From Bryobacteraceae bacterium (lineage in GTDB: Bacteria > Acidobacteriota > Terriglobia > Bryobacterales > Bryobacteraceae): a stretch of DNA of 64,000 bases. The notes below the pieces were generated by a model. It was not told the origin of the DNA, searched no databases, and saw only the letters and a list, made by a program, of their open reading frames with translations. How positions within the stretch are numbered: position 1 is the stretch's first letter; each line of letters starts with the position of its first letter. The stretch spans positions 1-64,000 of the forward strand of contig JAHDVK010000006.1 in the NCBI GenBank assembly GCA_023384675.1, given 5' to 3'. A program made the translations under genes and the position numbers. Shown here one piece after another: positions 33,294 to 42,035 of this stretch.

Positions 33294-34683
33294 CCGCCGC
33301 CAGATGCTTGCCGCCGCCGCGGCGCCCATGATCCTGCGCGGGCAGCGCGCGCAACGGCCGCCCAATCTGGTTTTTCTGCTGACCGACGACCAGCGCTGGG
33401 ACACGCTCGGCTGCATGGGCAACAGGATTATCCAGACGCCGAACGTGGATGCGCTGGCCCGCCAGGGGGCGACGTTCACGAACATGTTCGTCACCACGCC
33501 GATCTGCGTCACCAGCCGCGCGAGCTTCTTCTCGGGCCTGTACGCCCGGTCGCACGGCATTCACACCTTCCGGATGCGCTTCTCGCCCGCGCAGTTCGCC
33601 GCCACATACCCGGCGCTGTTGCGGAAAGCCGGCTACCGCACCGGCTTCGTGGGCAAGTACGGCCTGGATGAGCCGCCCGAGCCGAAGGATCAGTTCGACG
33701 ACTGGTACGGCTTTCTGGGCCAGGGTCACTTCTTTCCGAAGGGCGAGCCGGGCCCGCACCTCACGCACATCATGGGCGAGCAGGCGCGGGAGATCATCGG
33801 CCGGCAGTCGCCGGGCCAGCCATTCTGCCTGTCGGTGAGCTACAAATCACCGCACGTGCAGGATCAGGATCCGCGCCAGTTTCTGGCCGATCCCCGCGAT
33901 GAGCATCTTTATCGCGACACGCGCATGACGGTTCCGAAGACGATGGATTCGCGAGCGATCGAGCGGCTGCCCATCGAGGTGCAAGGCTCGGAAGCCCGCC
34001 GGCGCTGGGCCGTGCGCTTCTCCACGCCGGAGCTTTATCAGCGTTCGGTCCGCAACTACTATCGCATGATCACGGGCGTGGACCGCACGGTGGGCGAGAT
34101 CGTGGCAGCCCTGGAAAAACAGGGCCTGCGCGAGAACACGATCATCGTGTACACGTCGGACAACGGCTTCTATCTCGGCGAGCACGGGCTGGCGGGCAAG
34201 TGGTTCATGCACGAGGAATCGCTGCGCGTGCCCCTGGTGATTCACGATCCGCGCCCCGGCGCGGTGCGCGGCGCGCGCTTCGACGGCATGGCGTTGAATA
34301 TCGACTGCGCGCCAACGCTGCTCGAACTGGCGGGGCTGAACCCGCCGCCCGCGATGCAGGGCCGTTCGCTCGCGCCGTGGGTTCGCGGCGAGCGTCCGGC
34401 GTGGCGCAAGGAGTTCTTCGGCGAACACCTGTTCGAGCACGACTGGATTCCCAAGTCCGAAGGCATTCGCACGGACCGCTGGAAATACGCGCGCTACCTG
34501 AACATCGCCGGCAATCCCGAGGAGATGTACGACCTGAGCGCCGATCCGCACGAGGAGAACAATCTCGCTCCTCAACCCGCGCAGCGCGGACAACTGGAAG
34601 CCCTGCGCCGCCGCCGCGAGGCCTGGCTGGCGGCTCTCGCCGGATGGAAGCCCGATCAGCCCTGGCGCGAACCGTCCGCCTGA
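33274..34683 (+). CDS. sulfatase, Tat-type signal, variant CVTSR active site
   Basis: A 469-residue sulfatase with Tat motif (LSRRQML). NLVFLLTDDQRWD gives the metal Asp pair. The modification site reads Cys78-V-T-S-R82: the cysteine and arginine are kept, but the usual proline is Thr. YTSDNGFYLGEHG holds further ligands, and KWFMHEESLRVP is typical of the family. The 20-nt overlap with the preceding sulfatase implies coordinated expression and perhaps successive action on one substrate. Fold assignment is secure; efficient formylglycine formation is less certain. Confidence 0.92.
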   Translation: MTSSILSRRQMLAAAAAPMILRGQRAQRPPNLVFLLTDDQRWDTLGCMGNRIIQTPNVDALARQGATFTNMFVTTPICVTSRASFFSGLYARSHGIHTFRMRFSPAQFAATYPALLRKAGYRTGFVGKYGLDEPPEPKDQFDDWYGFLGQGHFFPKGEPGPHLTHIMGEQAREIIGRQSPGQPFCLSVSYKSPHVQDQDPRQFLADPRDEHLYRDTRMTVPKTMDSRAIERLPIEVQGSEARRRWAVRFSTPELYQRSVRNYYRMITGVDRTVGEIVAALEKQGLRENTIIVYTSDNGFYLGEHGLAGKWFMHEESLRVPLVIHDPRPGAVRGARFDGMALNIDCAPTLLELAGLNPPPAMQGRSLAPWVRGERPAWRKEFFGEHLFEHDWIPKSEGIRTDRWKYARYLNIAGNPEEMYDLSADPHEENNLAPQPAQRGQLEALRRRREAWLAALAGWKPDQPWREPSA

Positions 34684-34756
34684 CCCGGCAGGCCGCCTTT
34701 CAGGGGTCCTGGGCACCCGTTCGGCTTCGTGACAGTACCTTTCGCCCGTTTCGCCA

Positions 34757-34786
34757 TTGACCGGTCTCGAACGCTTTCGGTACACT
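34757..34786 (+). promoter_or_regulatory. sigma70-type promoter for metK
   Basis: TTGACC at 34757-34762 and TACACT at 34781-34786 with an 18-bp spacer. The predicted leader is about 70 nt. I saw no SAM-riboswitch fold in it. Confidence 0.55.
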
Positions 34787-34862
34787 TTCAGATGGTTGTT
34801 CCCGCCTGCGACCCTTCCCCTGGTGCGCGAACACCAGAGAAATTTCCAGGGAGGATCCCTCA

Positions 34863-36032
34863 TTGCCTGACGCCAGCCGCCATATTTTCTCCTCGGAGTG
34901 CGTGACCGAAGGGCACCCCGACAAGATGGCCGACCAGATCAGCGACGCTGTTCTCGACGCCGTACTCGCGGAAGATCCCATGGGCCGGGTAGCCTGCGAG
35001 ACGTTCATTACAACGGGCCTCGTCGTGGTCGGCGGTGAAATCACTACCACCACGTATGTGAACGTGCCCGATCTTGTGCGCTCGGTGGTCGACGACATCG
35101 GCTACAACAACGCCGAGTATGGCTTTGACAACAAGACCTGCGGGATCCTGAACGCGATTCAGTCCCAGTCGCCCGACATCGCCATGGGTGTGGACACTGG
35201 CGGCGCCGGCGATCAGGGCATCATGTTCGGGTTCGCCTGTGACGAAACGCCGGAGCTGATGCCGCTGCCCATTATGCTGGCGCACCAGCTGACGCGCCGC
35301 CTGTCCGACGCCCGCCGCGCGAAGGAACTCGATTTTCTGCGGCCCGACGGCAAGAGCCAGGTGTCGGTGGAGTACATCAATGGAAAGCCCGCCCGTGTCG
35401 AGGCCGTGGTGATCTCCACCCAGCATCACGACACCATTTCCACGGAGGACCTCCGCAAGCAAGTGAGGGCCGGAATCATCGACCCGGTAGTGCCCTCCGC
35501 GCTGGTGGATGCGCAAACGAAGTTCCATATCAATCCCACCGGCCGGTTTGTGATCGGCGGTCCCCACGGAGACACCGGCCTCACCGGCCGAAAGATCATC
35601 GTGGACACCTACGGCGGCATGGGCCGGCACGGCGGCGGGGCCTTTTCGGGCAAAGATCCGACAAAGGTGGACCGCTCGGCGACCTACATGGCGCGCTATG
35701 TTGCGAAGAATATCGCCGCTGCCGGGCTGGCTTCGCGCTGCGAGGTGCAACTCGCATACGCCATCGGCGTTGCCGAACCCGTGTCGGTATTGGTGAACAC
35801 CTTTGGCACGGGCGTCATCGACGACGAGCGGATCGTCGAGCTGGTACGCGCCCATTTCCCGCTGACGCCCAAGGGCATGATTGAGCATCTCAAGCTGCGC
35901 CGGCCGGTCTTCCGCGCCACCGCGGCGTTCGGCCACTTCGGCCGGACCGGTGACGGGTTCACGTGGGAACTGACCGACAAGGCGGATGCGCTCCGCCAGG
36001 ATGCCCGGATGTCGGCCACGGCCAGCAACTAA
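34863..36032 (+). CDS. metK: S-adenosylmethionine synthetase
   Basis: Makes SAM from methionine and ATP. The 389-residue protein has [12 protein letters not shown] near the N-terminus, the ATP motif [10 protein letters not shown] and the P-loop-like [12 protein letters not shown]. The start is TTG 34863: a strong GGGAGG site at 34849-34854 is spaced 8 nt before it and no ATG fits. Flanked by its own promoter and terminator. Confidence 0.97.
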   Translation: MPDASRHIFSSECVTEGHPDKMADQISDAVLDAVLAEDPMGRVACETFITTGLVVVGGEITTTTYVNVPDLVRSVVDDIGYNNAEYGFDNKTCGILNAIQSQSPDIAMGVDTGGAGDQGIMFGFACDETPELMPLPIMLAHQLTRRLSDARRAKELDFLRPDGKSQVSVEYINGKPARVEAVVISTQHHDTISTEDLRKQVRAGIIDPVVPSALVDAQTKFHINPTGRFVIGGPHGDTGLTGRKIIVDTYGGMGRHGGGAFSGKDPTKVDRSATYMARYVAKNIAAAGLASRCEVQLAYAIGVAEPVSVLVNTFGTGVIDDERIVELVRAHFPLTPKGMIEHLKLRRPVFRATAAFGHFGRTGDGFTWELTDKADALRQDARMSATASN

Positions 36033-36046
36033 CAAAAAGGTCATTG

Positions 36047-36090
36047 CTGGAGCGTCCTGCGCTTGACGCCGGACGCTCCAGGCTATTTTT
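36047..36090. terminator. bidirectional terminator between metK and the HhH gene
   Basis: An 11-bp perfect stem (36047-36057 with 36071-36081) around a 13-nt loop. A T-run follows on the + strand (36086-36090), and an A-run precedes it (36034-36038), so it can serve both convergent genes. The minus-strand gene's stop codon lies just inside it. Confidence 0.88.
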
Positions 36091-36376
36091 GACGGGCGAT
36101 GACGCGGTCCTTGAACTTGTCGTAAACGGCGGCGGGGACGATGGAGCGCTGCACCAGTTCGTTCTTGGCGCGGTAGGGGCGGCCCTTGACGATGCGGGCG
36201 GCGTAGGCATCGCCCACGCCGGGCAGTCGTTTCAGTTCGTCGATGCTGGCCGAGTTGAGGTCCACGAGCGCCTGTTTCGCCGCCGGCGCTTTCTGGGGCG
36301 GCGCCTGGGCGCTGGCCACCTGGATGGCGAGAACGAATAAGAAAACCAGCCAAATGCAGCGCCGGGTCGTTTTCAT
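36083..36376 (-). CDS. secreted helix-hairpin-helix protein, ComEA-like
   Basis: A 97-residue protein: signal peptide (CIWLVFLFVLAIQVASA), short linker, then VDLNSASIDELKRLPGVGDAYAARI, the HhH motif of ComEA that binds double-stranded DNA without sequence specificity. It may bind incoming DNA in the periplasm, though no comEC or pilus genes are adjacent. The start is 12 bp from the neighbouring hydrolase's stop, so it likely belongs to that leftward unit. Confidence 0.88.
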   Translation of the reverse strand: MKTTRRCIWLVFLFVLAIQVASAQAPPQKAPAAKQALVDLNSASIDELKRLPGVGDAYAARIVKGRPYRAKNELVQRSIVPAAVYDKFKDRVIARQK

Positions 36377-36388
36377 GGCCGATGCTCC

Positions 36389-37303
36389 TTAGAGGGCGAG
36401 TCCTTCGACGATCGCCTTGGCCAACTCCGCGATCAGAATCGAACCCGCGTTGTCTTCGGAATAGTCGGTCTGCTTCATGCCGTCCACGGTGAGGGCCATC
36501 GCGAACGTGCCTTTGGGAGTATAAACCAGGGCGGCATCGCTGCGCAGGGCGTCGAGCGCGCCGCTCTTGCTCGCCACGGTGACGCCCGCGGCGAGGCGGC
36601 GGCCGATGCAGTCCTTGTATTGCTGGCGCTTCAGAATTTCGAACATTTCCCGCGAAGCTCCAGGGCTGACCACCTTTCCGGCATGGAGCAGCGCCAGCAG
36701 CTCCGCCATGTCGCGCGAAGTCGAAACGCCGATGCCGTAGCGCTGGTTCTCGGGGAGCCTGCCCGCGGCGCTCCAGCCTGAGGTGGGCTTCAACTGCGTG
36801 CCGTCGCCGCGGATCCGGCGCAGAGTGCGGGTGTTCTTCAATCCGAGCGTGTCGAGGAAGGCGTTTACGGTATCGCCGCCGATGCGATCGAGCACCAGGT
36901 TGGTGGCGGTGTTGTCGCTGATGACGATCATGAGGCGCACGAGGTCGTCCATGCGCAAGCTCTCGCCATGGCTGAATTCGCGCAGGATGCCGGAGCCGGA
37001 GACCATGTCCTGCTTTCTCAGGGGAATGCGCTCATCCCACAGCAGTTCCCCTCTTTCGGCGAGGTGGTAGGCGGCGGTCATGATGGGCAGCTTGATGGTG
37101 CTGGCCGTGCGGACCCGCTCATCGGGGCGGTAAGATTCCTCGCGGCCGCTTTCCAGATGCCGGGCGTACCACCAGGCTTCGCCGCCGGTCTGCTTATGGA
37201 ATTGCGCGGTCATATCGAGCAGGCGGCGATGTACCGGGGAAGCGGATTGCGAGGCGGCGGGAGCCGCGGCGGCCAGAGTCAGCCAGGTTCGGCGAGAGAG
37301 CAT
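36389..37303 (-). CDS. class A beta-lactamase-like serine hydrolase
   Basis: A 304-residue exported protein (SRRTWLTLAAAAPAAS, Tat-like). Serine-hydrolase motifs are Ser68-T-I-Lys71, Ser129-Asp-Asn131 and Lys246-Ser-Gly248. The omega-loop glutamate expected after the SDN helix is not visible: the TEM RWEPELN stretch aligns with LRRIRGDGTQL. The deacylating base of true class A beta-lactamases therefore seems absent, and a peptidoglycan or peptide hydrolase role is more likely than drug resistance. It follows the coiled-coil protein gene with a 2-bp gap. Confidence 0.82.
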   Translation of the reverse strand: MLSRRTWLTLAAAAPAASQSASPVHRRLLDMTAQFHKQTGGEAWWYARHLESGREESYRPDERVRTASTIKLPIMTAAYHLAERGELLWDERIPLRKQDMVSGSGILREFSHGESLRMDDLVRLMIVISDNTATNLVLDRIGGDTVNAFLDTLGLKNTRTLRRIRGDGTQLKPTSGWSAAGRLPENQRYGIGVSTSRDMAELLALLHAGKVVSPGASREMFEILKRQQYKDCIGRRLAAGVTVASKSGALDALRSDAALVYTPKGTFAMALTVDGMKQTDYSEDNAGSILIAELAKAIVEGLAL

Positions 37304-37305
37304 AG

Positions 37306-39039
37306 TCAGTCGGTCTTCCTTTGCAGGGATTGCGGATTCGCGGGGGAAACGGCGGCGAAGCTGATGTTGCGCACGTCCGGGTTTTCGATCTCGTAGGACA
37401 CGCGGATGCGGTCCGGACCGGCGGGGGCGATCAGGATCGCGCCGCGCAGCGGCGCGCTGAGCGGGAAACGGAAAGGCTCGCCGGTGATGCCGCCTTCGAA
37501 GGAGAAGCGGACGGCCGGGTTGTGGGGTTCGTCCTCGGGAACCGCGTAGAGGGCTTCGTAGCTGCCTTCGAGGCGGTCTCCTTGCTGGCGGATGCGGACG
37601 TGGATGAAGCGCGGCTCGTAAGCGCCCTCCTCCGTTTTGCGGGCGTTCAGATTCATCATGAACCACGAGCCGGCCAGGCCGGGGGCGGCCGCGGATTCCG
37701 CCTGCGCGGGCGACTCCGCAGCCGGGACCGCGGGCGCGCGCCGAGCCACTTCGTCTTTCAACGCCTGATGGACGCGGTCCCAGGCGGCGGCTTCCTGGCG
37801 CAACGTTTCCTGGTGATTGTCGAACCGGTTGGCAAAAGCCAGAAGGCTTTCGACGGCGGCGTCGATTTCGGGGGCGCCCGCGTCGTGCCGGGAGCGCGCC
37901 TCGAGCCGGGCGGTCAGGCCGTTTTGGACGGACTGCAATTCGGTGCGCTGCCGTTCGAGAAATGGAGCGAAGCGGCGGCGCGAGTTGGGCAGTTCCTTCA
38001 ATTGCCGGTCGAGATCCTCCACCGCGGCCGCAATGGCGGCTCGCAGACCCGCTTCGGCCGGCGGATCGCTTCGATCTGGGGCCTGCCAGATGCGGGCGAA
38101 CGTACGATATTGGCGGGCGAGGGCGGCGGCATGGTTCCGCTTGGCCTCGCTCAGCCTGCGGCGGCTCGAGGCGGCCTCTTCGACCAGTGCGAGCGCCTCG
38201 CCCGGCGGGAGATCAAAGATTGCCTGGGCCATTCGGGCTGCCAAAGAGCGCCAGCCCCGAAGCTCGGCGGCCCACACCGGCTGCAGAGAAGCGGTGGCGG
38301 CCGGGGCGGCCGATGCCGGTTGTGTTGGGGGCTGGCGGGCGGACTGAGTTGCGGCTCCGCCGGAGCAGCGTCTGCCGGCCTCCTCTTCCAGCAGCGCATA
38401 GAACGCCTCGAGGCCTTGCGCTTCGGCGCGGAGCGGGCCTTTTTGGTCCTTCAGAACCTCCCGCAGGCTGGCCGCATGGCGTGCGAGCGGAGCCATACGG
38501 GATTCCATTCCGGAGGCGACATCGGGCAGGTTGCGCCATTCGAAGCGGGCGCGTTCCTGCGCGCGCCGGACGGCGCCGGCGGGGGCGAGCAGCGGCTCGA
38601 ACTGCTGAAACCGGTCAAAAAACGCCTCCGATTCGGCGTTTTCGGCGGCTAAAAGGGCTTCGATGTCGCGAAAAACGGGTGTTTCCGGAGAGCCCGAAAG
38701 GCTCGGCGCGCGCTCGGCGGCCCAGGGCGAAAAGCCGGCGGCGACGGCAGCGAGATAGCCGGCGGTGGCGGCCCGCGCCTCGCCGAGCCGCGTGGCGAAA
38801 AGAGGGGCGCAGACGGCCTCGGAGAGCGCGAGCGTCTGTACCTCGCGATGGGCTTGCTCCCAGCGGAGGCGCTCGGCCGCGGCGGGGCCGGAGGGCTGCG
38901 CGCTGAGAGGGACGTTGGTGGAGAGGAGGAGGCAGGCGAGGGGGAGGGCCGCCCCTGGAAGGCTGTGCGGCCGACCTCGCCCGGACGGGCGAGGCTCAGC
39001 GCTGGGACGCTTCCCATGCATCATCTGAAAAGGTAGCAT
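37306..39039 (-). CDS. hypothetical secreted coiled-coil protein
   Basis: About 577 residues with a signal peptide (ALPLACLLLSTNVPLSA) after a basic N-terminus. Residues ~50-450 are helical, rich in Ala, Glu and Arg with heptad patterns. The last ~130 residues (GSWFMMNLNARKTEEG..., FIHVRIRQQGDRLEGSYEALY) look like a compact beta-domain. No family is recognised. The start is unsure: ATG 39039 and an ATG at 39024 are possible, and neither has a clear ribosome-binding site. Same unit as the beta-lactamase-like gene. Confidence 0.6.
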   Translation of the reverse strand: MLPFQMMHGKRPSAEPRPSGRGRPHSLPGAALPLACLLLSTNVPLSAQPSGPAAAERLRWEQAHREVQTLALSEAVCAPLFATRLGEARAATAGYLAAVAAGFSPWAAERAPSLSGSPETPVFRDIEALLAAENAESEAFFDRFQQFEPLLAPAGAVRRAQERARFEWRNLPDVASGMESRMAPLARHAASLREVLKDQKGPLRAEAQGLEAFYALLEEEAGRRCSGGAATQSARQPPTQPASAAPAATASLQPVWAAELRGWRSLAARMAQAIFDLPPGEALALVEEAASSRRRLSEAKRNHAAALARQYRTFARIWQAPDRSDPPAEAGLRAAIAAAVEDLDRQLKELPNSRRRFAPFLERQRTELQSVQNGLTARLEARSRHDAGAPEIDAAVESLLAFANRFDNHQETLRQEAAAWDRVHQALKDEVARRAPAVPAAESPAQAESAAAPGLAGSWFMMNLNARKTEEGAYEPRFIHVRIRQQGDRLEGSYEALYAVPEDEPHNPAVRFSFEGGITGEPFRFPLSAPLRGAILIAPAGPDRIRVSYEIENPDVRNISFAAVSPANPQSLQRKTD

Positions 39040-39073
39040 GCGGGTCCGGGGCGTTACGCGATCTGGGATGCTT

Positions 39074-39265
39074 TCAACCGCCAAAGCGTTGCAGGCGTTC
39101 GGCCAGGGCGGCCAGCAGGCGGTTCTGCTCCTCGAGCGCCTGGCGCAGCTCGACGATCATCGTTTCACGGTCGTGGAGGTGTTCGCGCAGCAGGGTGATC
39201 TCGGCGTCGCGGGTTTCCACTTCGTCGCGCAGCCGCGCGATCTCCGCCTGGGGATCGCCGCTCAT
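39074..39265 (-). CDS. small coiled-coil protein
   Basis: A 63-residue acidic helix with continuous heptads (EIARLRDEVETRDAEITLL, LHDRETMIVELRQALEEQNR). The ATG overlaps the PilZ stop by 4 nt, which argues for real translation. Possibly a dimerisation partner of the PilZ protein. Function unknown. Confidence 0.6.
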   Translation of the reverse strand: MSGDPQAEIARLRDEVETRDAEITLLREHLHDRETMIVELRQALEEQNRLLAALAERLQRFGG

Positions 39266-39573
39266 TCTTCCCCGGTCTTCTTGATCCACTCGAGCCCGCC
39301 CGCGAACTGAAGGCCGGCCTCGAAGGCGAGGCCTTTCTGCTTGCAGTGCCGGACCATCGCCACGCCCGCGAGGCGGAAATCCGGCGAATGGATGTTGACG
39401 AGCGTCGACGGCGGGACGCTTCGATCCAAGGTGACGCGCAGACCCGTGCGGGAGATGTTGAGGCACTTGGCGTTGGCCTGGTAGCTCTTCCCCTCGGCGT
39501 CGCGCCAGTTGACCCGGATCTTGCCCATCTGGTCAACCCGGGGGAATCGGCGATTATCCGAACTGTCTTTCAT
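39262..39573 (-). CDS. PilZ domain protein
   Basis: A 103-residue single-domain protein. The RRFPR motif (residues 8-12) and NISRTGLRV match the RxxxR and (D/N)xSxxG elements of c-di-GMP-binding PilZ domains. Asn replaces the first Asp of the second motif, which still often binds. ATG 39573 is preferred to 39591. It is cytoplasmic and may pass c-di-GMP signals to the coiled-coil protein encoded by the overlapping gene. Confidence 0.82.
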   Translation of the reverse strand: MKDSSDNRRFPRVDQMGKIRVNWRDAEGKSYQANAKCLNISRTGLRVTLDRSVPPSTLVNIHSPDFRLAGVAMVRHCKQKGLAFEAGLQFAGGLEWIKKTGEE

Positions 39574-39721
39574 ATTAGGCGGATGCTGCAAGTTTACATC
39601 GAAACGCAGACCGATTCCGTGGGGGGTGTAAACCGCCGCCGGGAATCCGCGTCATGAAGGATGAGCAGCCGAGGGCCTTGAACCCGAAGCGGAGAAAGAT
39701 CGAATTGAAGGAGATCACCCC

Positions 39722-40300
39722 ATGTTGAAGACGATTTTGGCCACATTCGCTCTGTCGGGCCTGTTGCTGGCGCAAGGGCCGGGCCAGGGGCCGCGCGCCG
39801 GCGGGCAGCCCCCGGCGCCGGACGCCCTGAAGACCTTTCTGGAGCTGACCGACGCGCAGGTGCAGCAGCTTGTCGAACTGCGGCGCTCACTGCCTGACAC
39901 GGTGAAACCGTTTGCCGAACAGATTCGCGAGAAAAATCAGGCGCTGCGCGAAGAAATGCAGAAGACCAATCCGGACCCGGCCGTGGTGGGCAAGTTGATG
40001 GTGGAGATGAAAGCCATTCGCGAGCAGATCCACGCCGAGCATGCGAAGTTGAACGATCAGGCGAAGGCATTGCTGACCGACGCCCAGAAGGCGAAGCTGG
40101 CGGAACTGGAAGCGGCGCAGAAGCTGGCGCCGGCCATCCGGCAGGCGGTCGGTTTCGGTTTAATTGACGGCCTGACGGGCGCGGGCCGGCGGGGCCCTGG
40201 AGCGGGCATGATGGCGCCGGGCGGATTCGGCCCCGGTGAAGGCGCGGGTCCGATGGGGCCGGGCATGGGCTTCATGGGCCGGCGCGGCGCCCGGTTCTAA
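39722..40300 (+). CDS. Spy/CpxP-like periplasmic protein with Gly/Met-rich tail
   Basis: A 192-residue protein with signal peptide (LKTILATFALSGLLLAQ). Two LTxxQ elements (ELTDAQVQQL and LLTDAQKAKL) flank a long helical hairpin, the pattern of Spy/CpxP chaperones that answer envelope stress. The last ~40 residues are rich in Gly, Met and Pro (MMAPGGFGPGEG, MGPGMGFMGRRG), which could bind soft metals. It stands alone between divergent and convergent neighbours, with its own terminator. Confidence 0.82.
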   Translation: MLKTILATFALSGLLLAQGPGQGPRAGGQPPAPDALKTFLELTDAQVQQLVELRRSLPDTVKPFAEQIREKNQALREEMQKTNPDPAVVGKLMVEMKAIREQIHAEHAKLNDQAKALLTDAQKAKLAELEAAQKLAPAIRQAVGFGLIDGLTGAGRRGPGAGMMAPGGFGPGEGAGPMGPGMGFMGRRGARF

Positions 40301-40358
40301 GTTGTTGACGGGAGCCGGCGGTATCCATCCATCCTCCGCCGGGCTCGTTTTCACTCGA

Positions 40359-40394
40359 GCGGGAGTGCGGCCTCGCCGTGCTCCCGCCTTTTTT
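40359..40394 (+). terminator. terminator after the Spy-like gene
   Basis: A 12-bp stem with two G-T wobbles (40359-40370 with 40376-40387) and a 5-nt loop, followed by six T residues at 40389-40394. It touches the stop codon of the convergent permease gene. Confidence 0.85.
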
Positions 40395-42024
40395 ATGCTC
40401 CGGGCGCCCACTGGGGCATGACGTAGGCGTAAAAGAGCACCACTACGCCAATGGCCGATGCCAGAAGGATGCTGTGGCGCAGCGTGAAGCGGAACAGCCG
40501 GGATTCGTCGCGCGTGGCCATGCCCGTGGCGGCGACGGCGACGGCGATGCTCTGCAGGCTGATCATCTTGCCCATCACGCCGCCGCTGGAGTTCGATGCC
40601 GCCATGAGCACGGCATTGAGGTCGAGACGGTTCGCGGTGACCACCTGGAGGTTGCCGAACAGGGCGTTCGCCGAGGTGTCGCTGCCGGTCAGAAAGACGC
40701 CGAGCCAGCCCAGCATCGCGCTGAAGTAGGGGAAGGCCACGCCGGTGGCGGCGAAGGCCAGGCCAAGCGTACCGGTGGCGCCCGAGTAGTTCATCAGAAA
40801 CGCCAGGGCAAGCACAGAACAGACCGTCAGGGTCGGCTTCGACAGTTGTTTCGCGGTGGTCGCGAAGACCTTCCGGACCAGGGAAAACGGCGCGCGCAGG
40901 ACCAGAATGGAGAGGATGCAGGCCAGCAGGCATGCGCTGCCGGAAGCCGAGAGCCAGTTCAGCGTGTAGCGCGCGGCGTAGGGCGCCTCTGCCGCGGTCA
41001 CGGGCGGGGTTTGCAGGATCATGTGATGCAGCCCCGGCCATTCGATGACGCGTGTGACGCTGTTCAGGAAATCCTTGAGCGCCGGATTCCCCCAGGCGAG
41101 TACGCAAGCCACGAGCATCAGGAACGGCGACCAGGCCAAAATCACTTTCCCGAGAGGATGTTTCGGCGGCGCGATGCTCGGAGCGTGTTCGCCTTCGAGT
41201 TCGAACGCATCGCGGGGCCTCCAGAACCTGAGCACCAGAAGAATGGCCGCGATGGCGGCGAGTGAACTGAGGATGTCCACCAATTGCGGGCCGATGTAGT
41301 TCGACACCAGCCATTGGGTGGTGGCGAACGAAAGGCCGCAGGCAAAGGCTGCCGGCCAAACGCCGGCCAGGCCGCGCACACCGCCCATCACAAGCATCAG
41401 GTACGCGGGCACGATCAACGAAATCGGCGCGCAGATGCGGCCGACGGCGGCGCTCAACTGCTCCACGGGAAGCCCCGTGATGCCCGCGAGCGTGATGACG
41501 GGAATGCCGATGGAGCCGAATGCCACGGGCGCAGTATTGGCGAGCAGGCAGATGCCCGCGGCGTAAAACGGCGAAAAGCCGAGGCCGGTCAGCATGGCGG
41601 CCGCCACCGCCACGGGCGTGCCGAAGCCCGCCGCGCCTTCGATGAACGCGCCGAAGGCGAAGGCGATCAGCAGCGCCTGCAGGCGGCGGTCCTGGGTGAC
41701 GCCGCCGATCGAGTCCTTGATGATCTCGAAGTGGCCCGTTTCCAGCGTGAGGCGGTAGAGGAAGATCGCCCAGAACACAATCCAGGTGATGGGCAGCAGG
41801 CCGAAAGCGGCGCCCATCAGCGAGGCGCTGGCGGCAATCCCGGCAGGCATTCCATAGACGCCTACGGCCACGGCCAAGGCCATCGCCAATCCGGAGACCG
41901 CCGCGATCCAAGCCGCGGTACGGCGGACGCCCAGCAGGTAAAGAAGCACGAACAGCGGCATCGCCGCCGCGAGGGCGGAATAGCCGAGACTGCCGCCGAG
42001 CGGCGTGTAAACCTGTTGCCACAT
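40393..42024 (-). CDS. lctP: L-lactate permease (LctP family)
   Basis: A 543-residue inner-membrane proton/lactate symporter with about 12-14 hydrophobic segments. Family landmarks are GAFIEGAAGFGTPVAVAAAML, LLANTAPVAFGSIGIPV and, near the C-terminus, FLTGSDTSANALFGNLQV. Lactate or glycolate uptake is expected. No lactate dehydrogenase is adjacent. Transcribed toward the Spy gene. Confidence 0.94.
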   Translation of the reverse strand: MWQQVYTPLGGSLGYSALAAAMPLFVLLYLLGVRRTAAWIAAVSGLAMALAVAVGVYGMPAGIAASASLMGAAFGLLPITWIVFWAIFLYRLTLETGHFEIIKDSIGGVTQDRRLQALLIAFAFGAFIEGAAGFGTPVAVAAAMLTGLGFSPFYAAGICLLANTAPVAFGSIGIPVITLAGITGLPVEQLSAAVGRICAPISLIVPAYLMLVMGGVRGLAGVWPAAFACGLSFATTQWLVSNYIGPQLVDILSSLAAIAAILLVLRFWRPRDAFELEGEHAPSIAPPKHPLGKVILAWSPFLMLVACVLAWGNPALKDFLNSVTRVIEWPGLHHMILQTPPVTAAEAPYAARYTLNWLSASGSACLLACILSILVLRAPFSLVRKVFATTAKQLSKPTLTVCSVLALAFLMNYSGATGTLGLAFAATGVAFPYFSAMLGWLGVFLTGSDTSANALFGNLQVVTANRLDLNAVLMAASNSSGGVMGKMISLQSIAVAVAATGMATRDESRLFRFTLRHSILLASAIGVVVLFYAYVMPQWAPGA

Positions 42025-42035
42025 GGCTTCCGATT

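Noticed and set aside
34684-34862. SAM riboswitch before metK
   Set aside because: I could not find the conserved paired helices or the GA-rich core; only a sigma70-type promoter and a ribosome-binding site are supported.
36389-37303. Beta-lactam resistance gene
   Set aside because: The omega-loop glutamate needed for efficient deacylation is not visible, so I keep only the fold-level call.
40160-42022. A 620-codon frame overlapping the lactate permease
   Set aside because: Same strand but another frame; His/Arg-rich with no membrane segments, while the permease frame has full family motifs.
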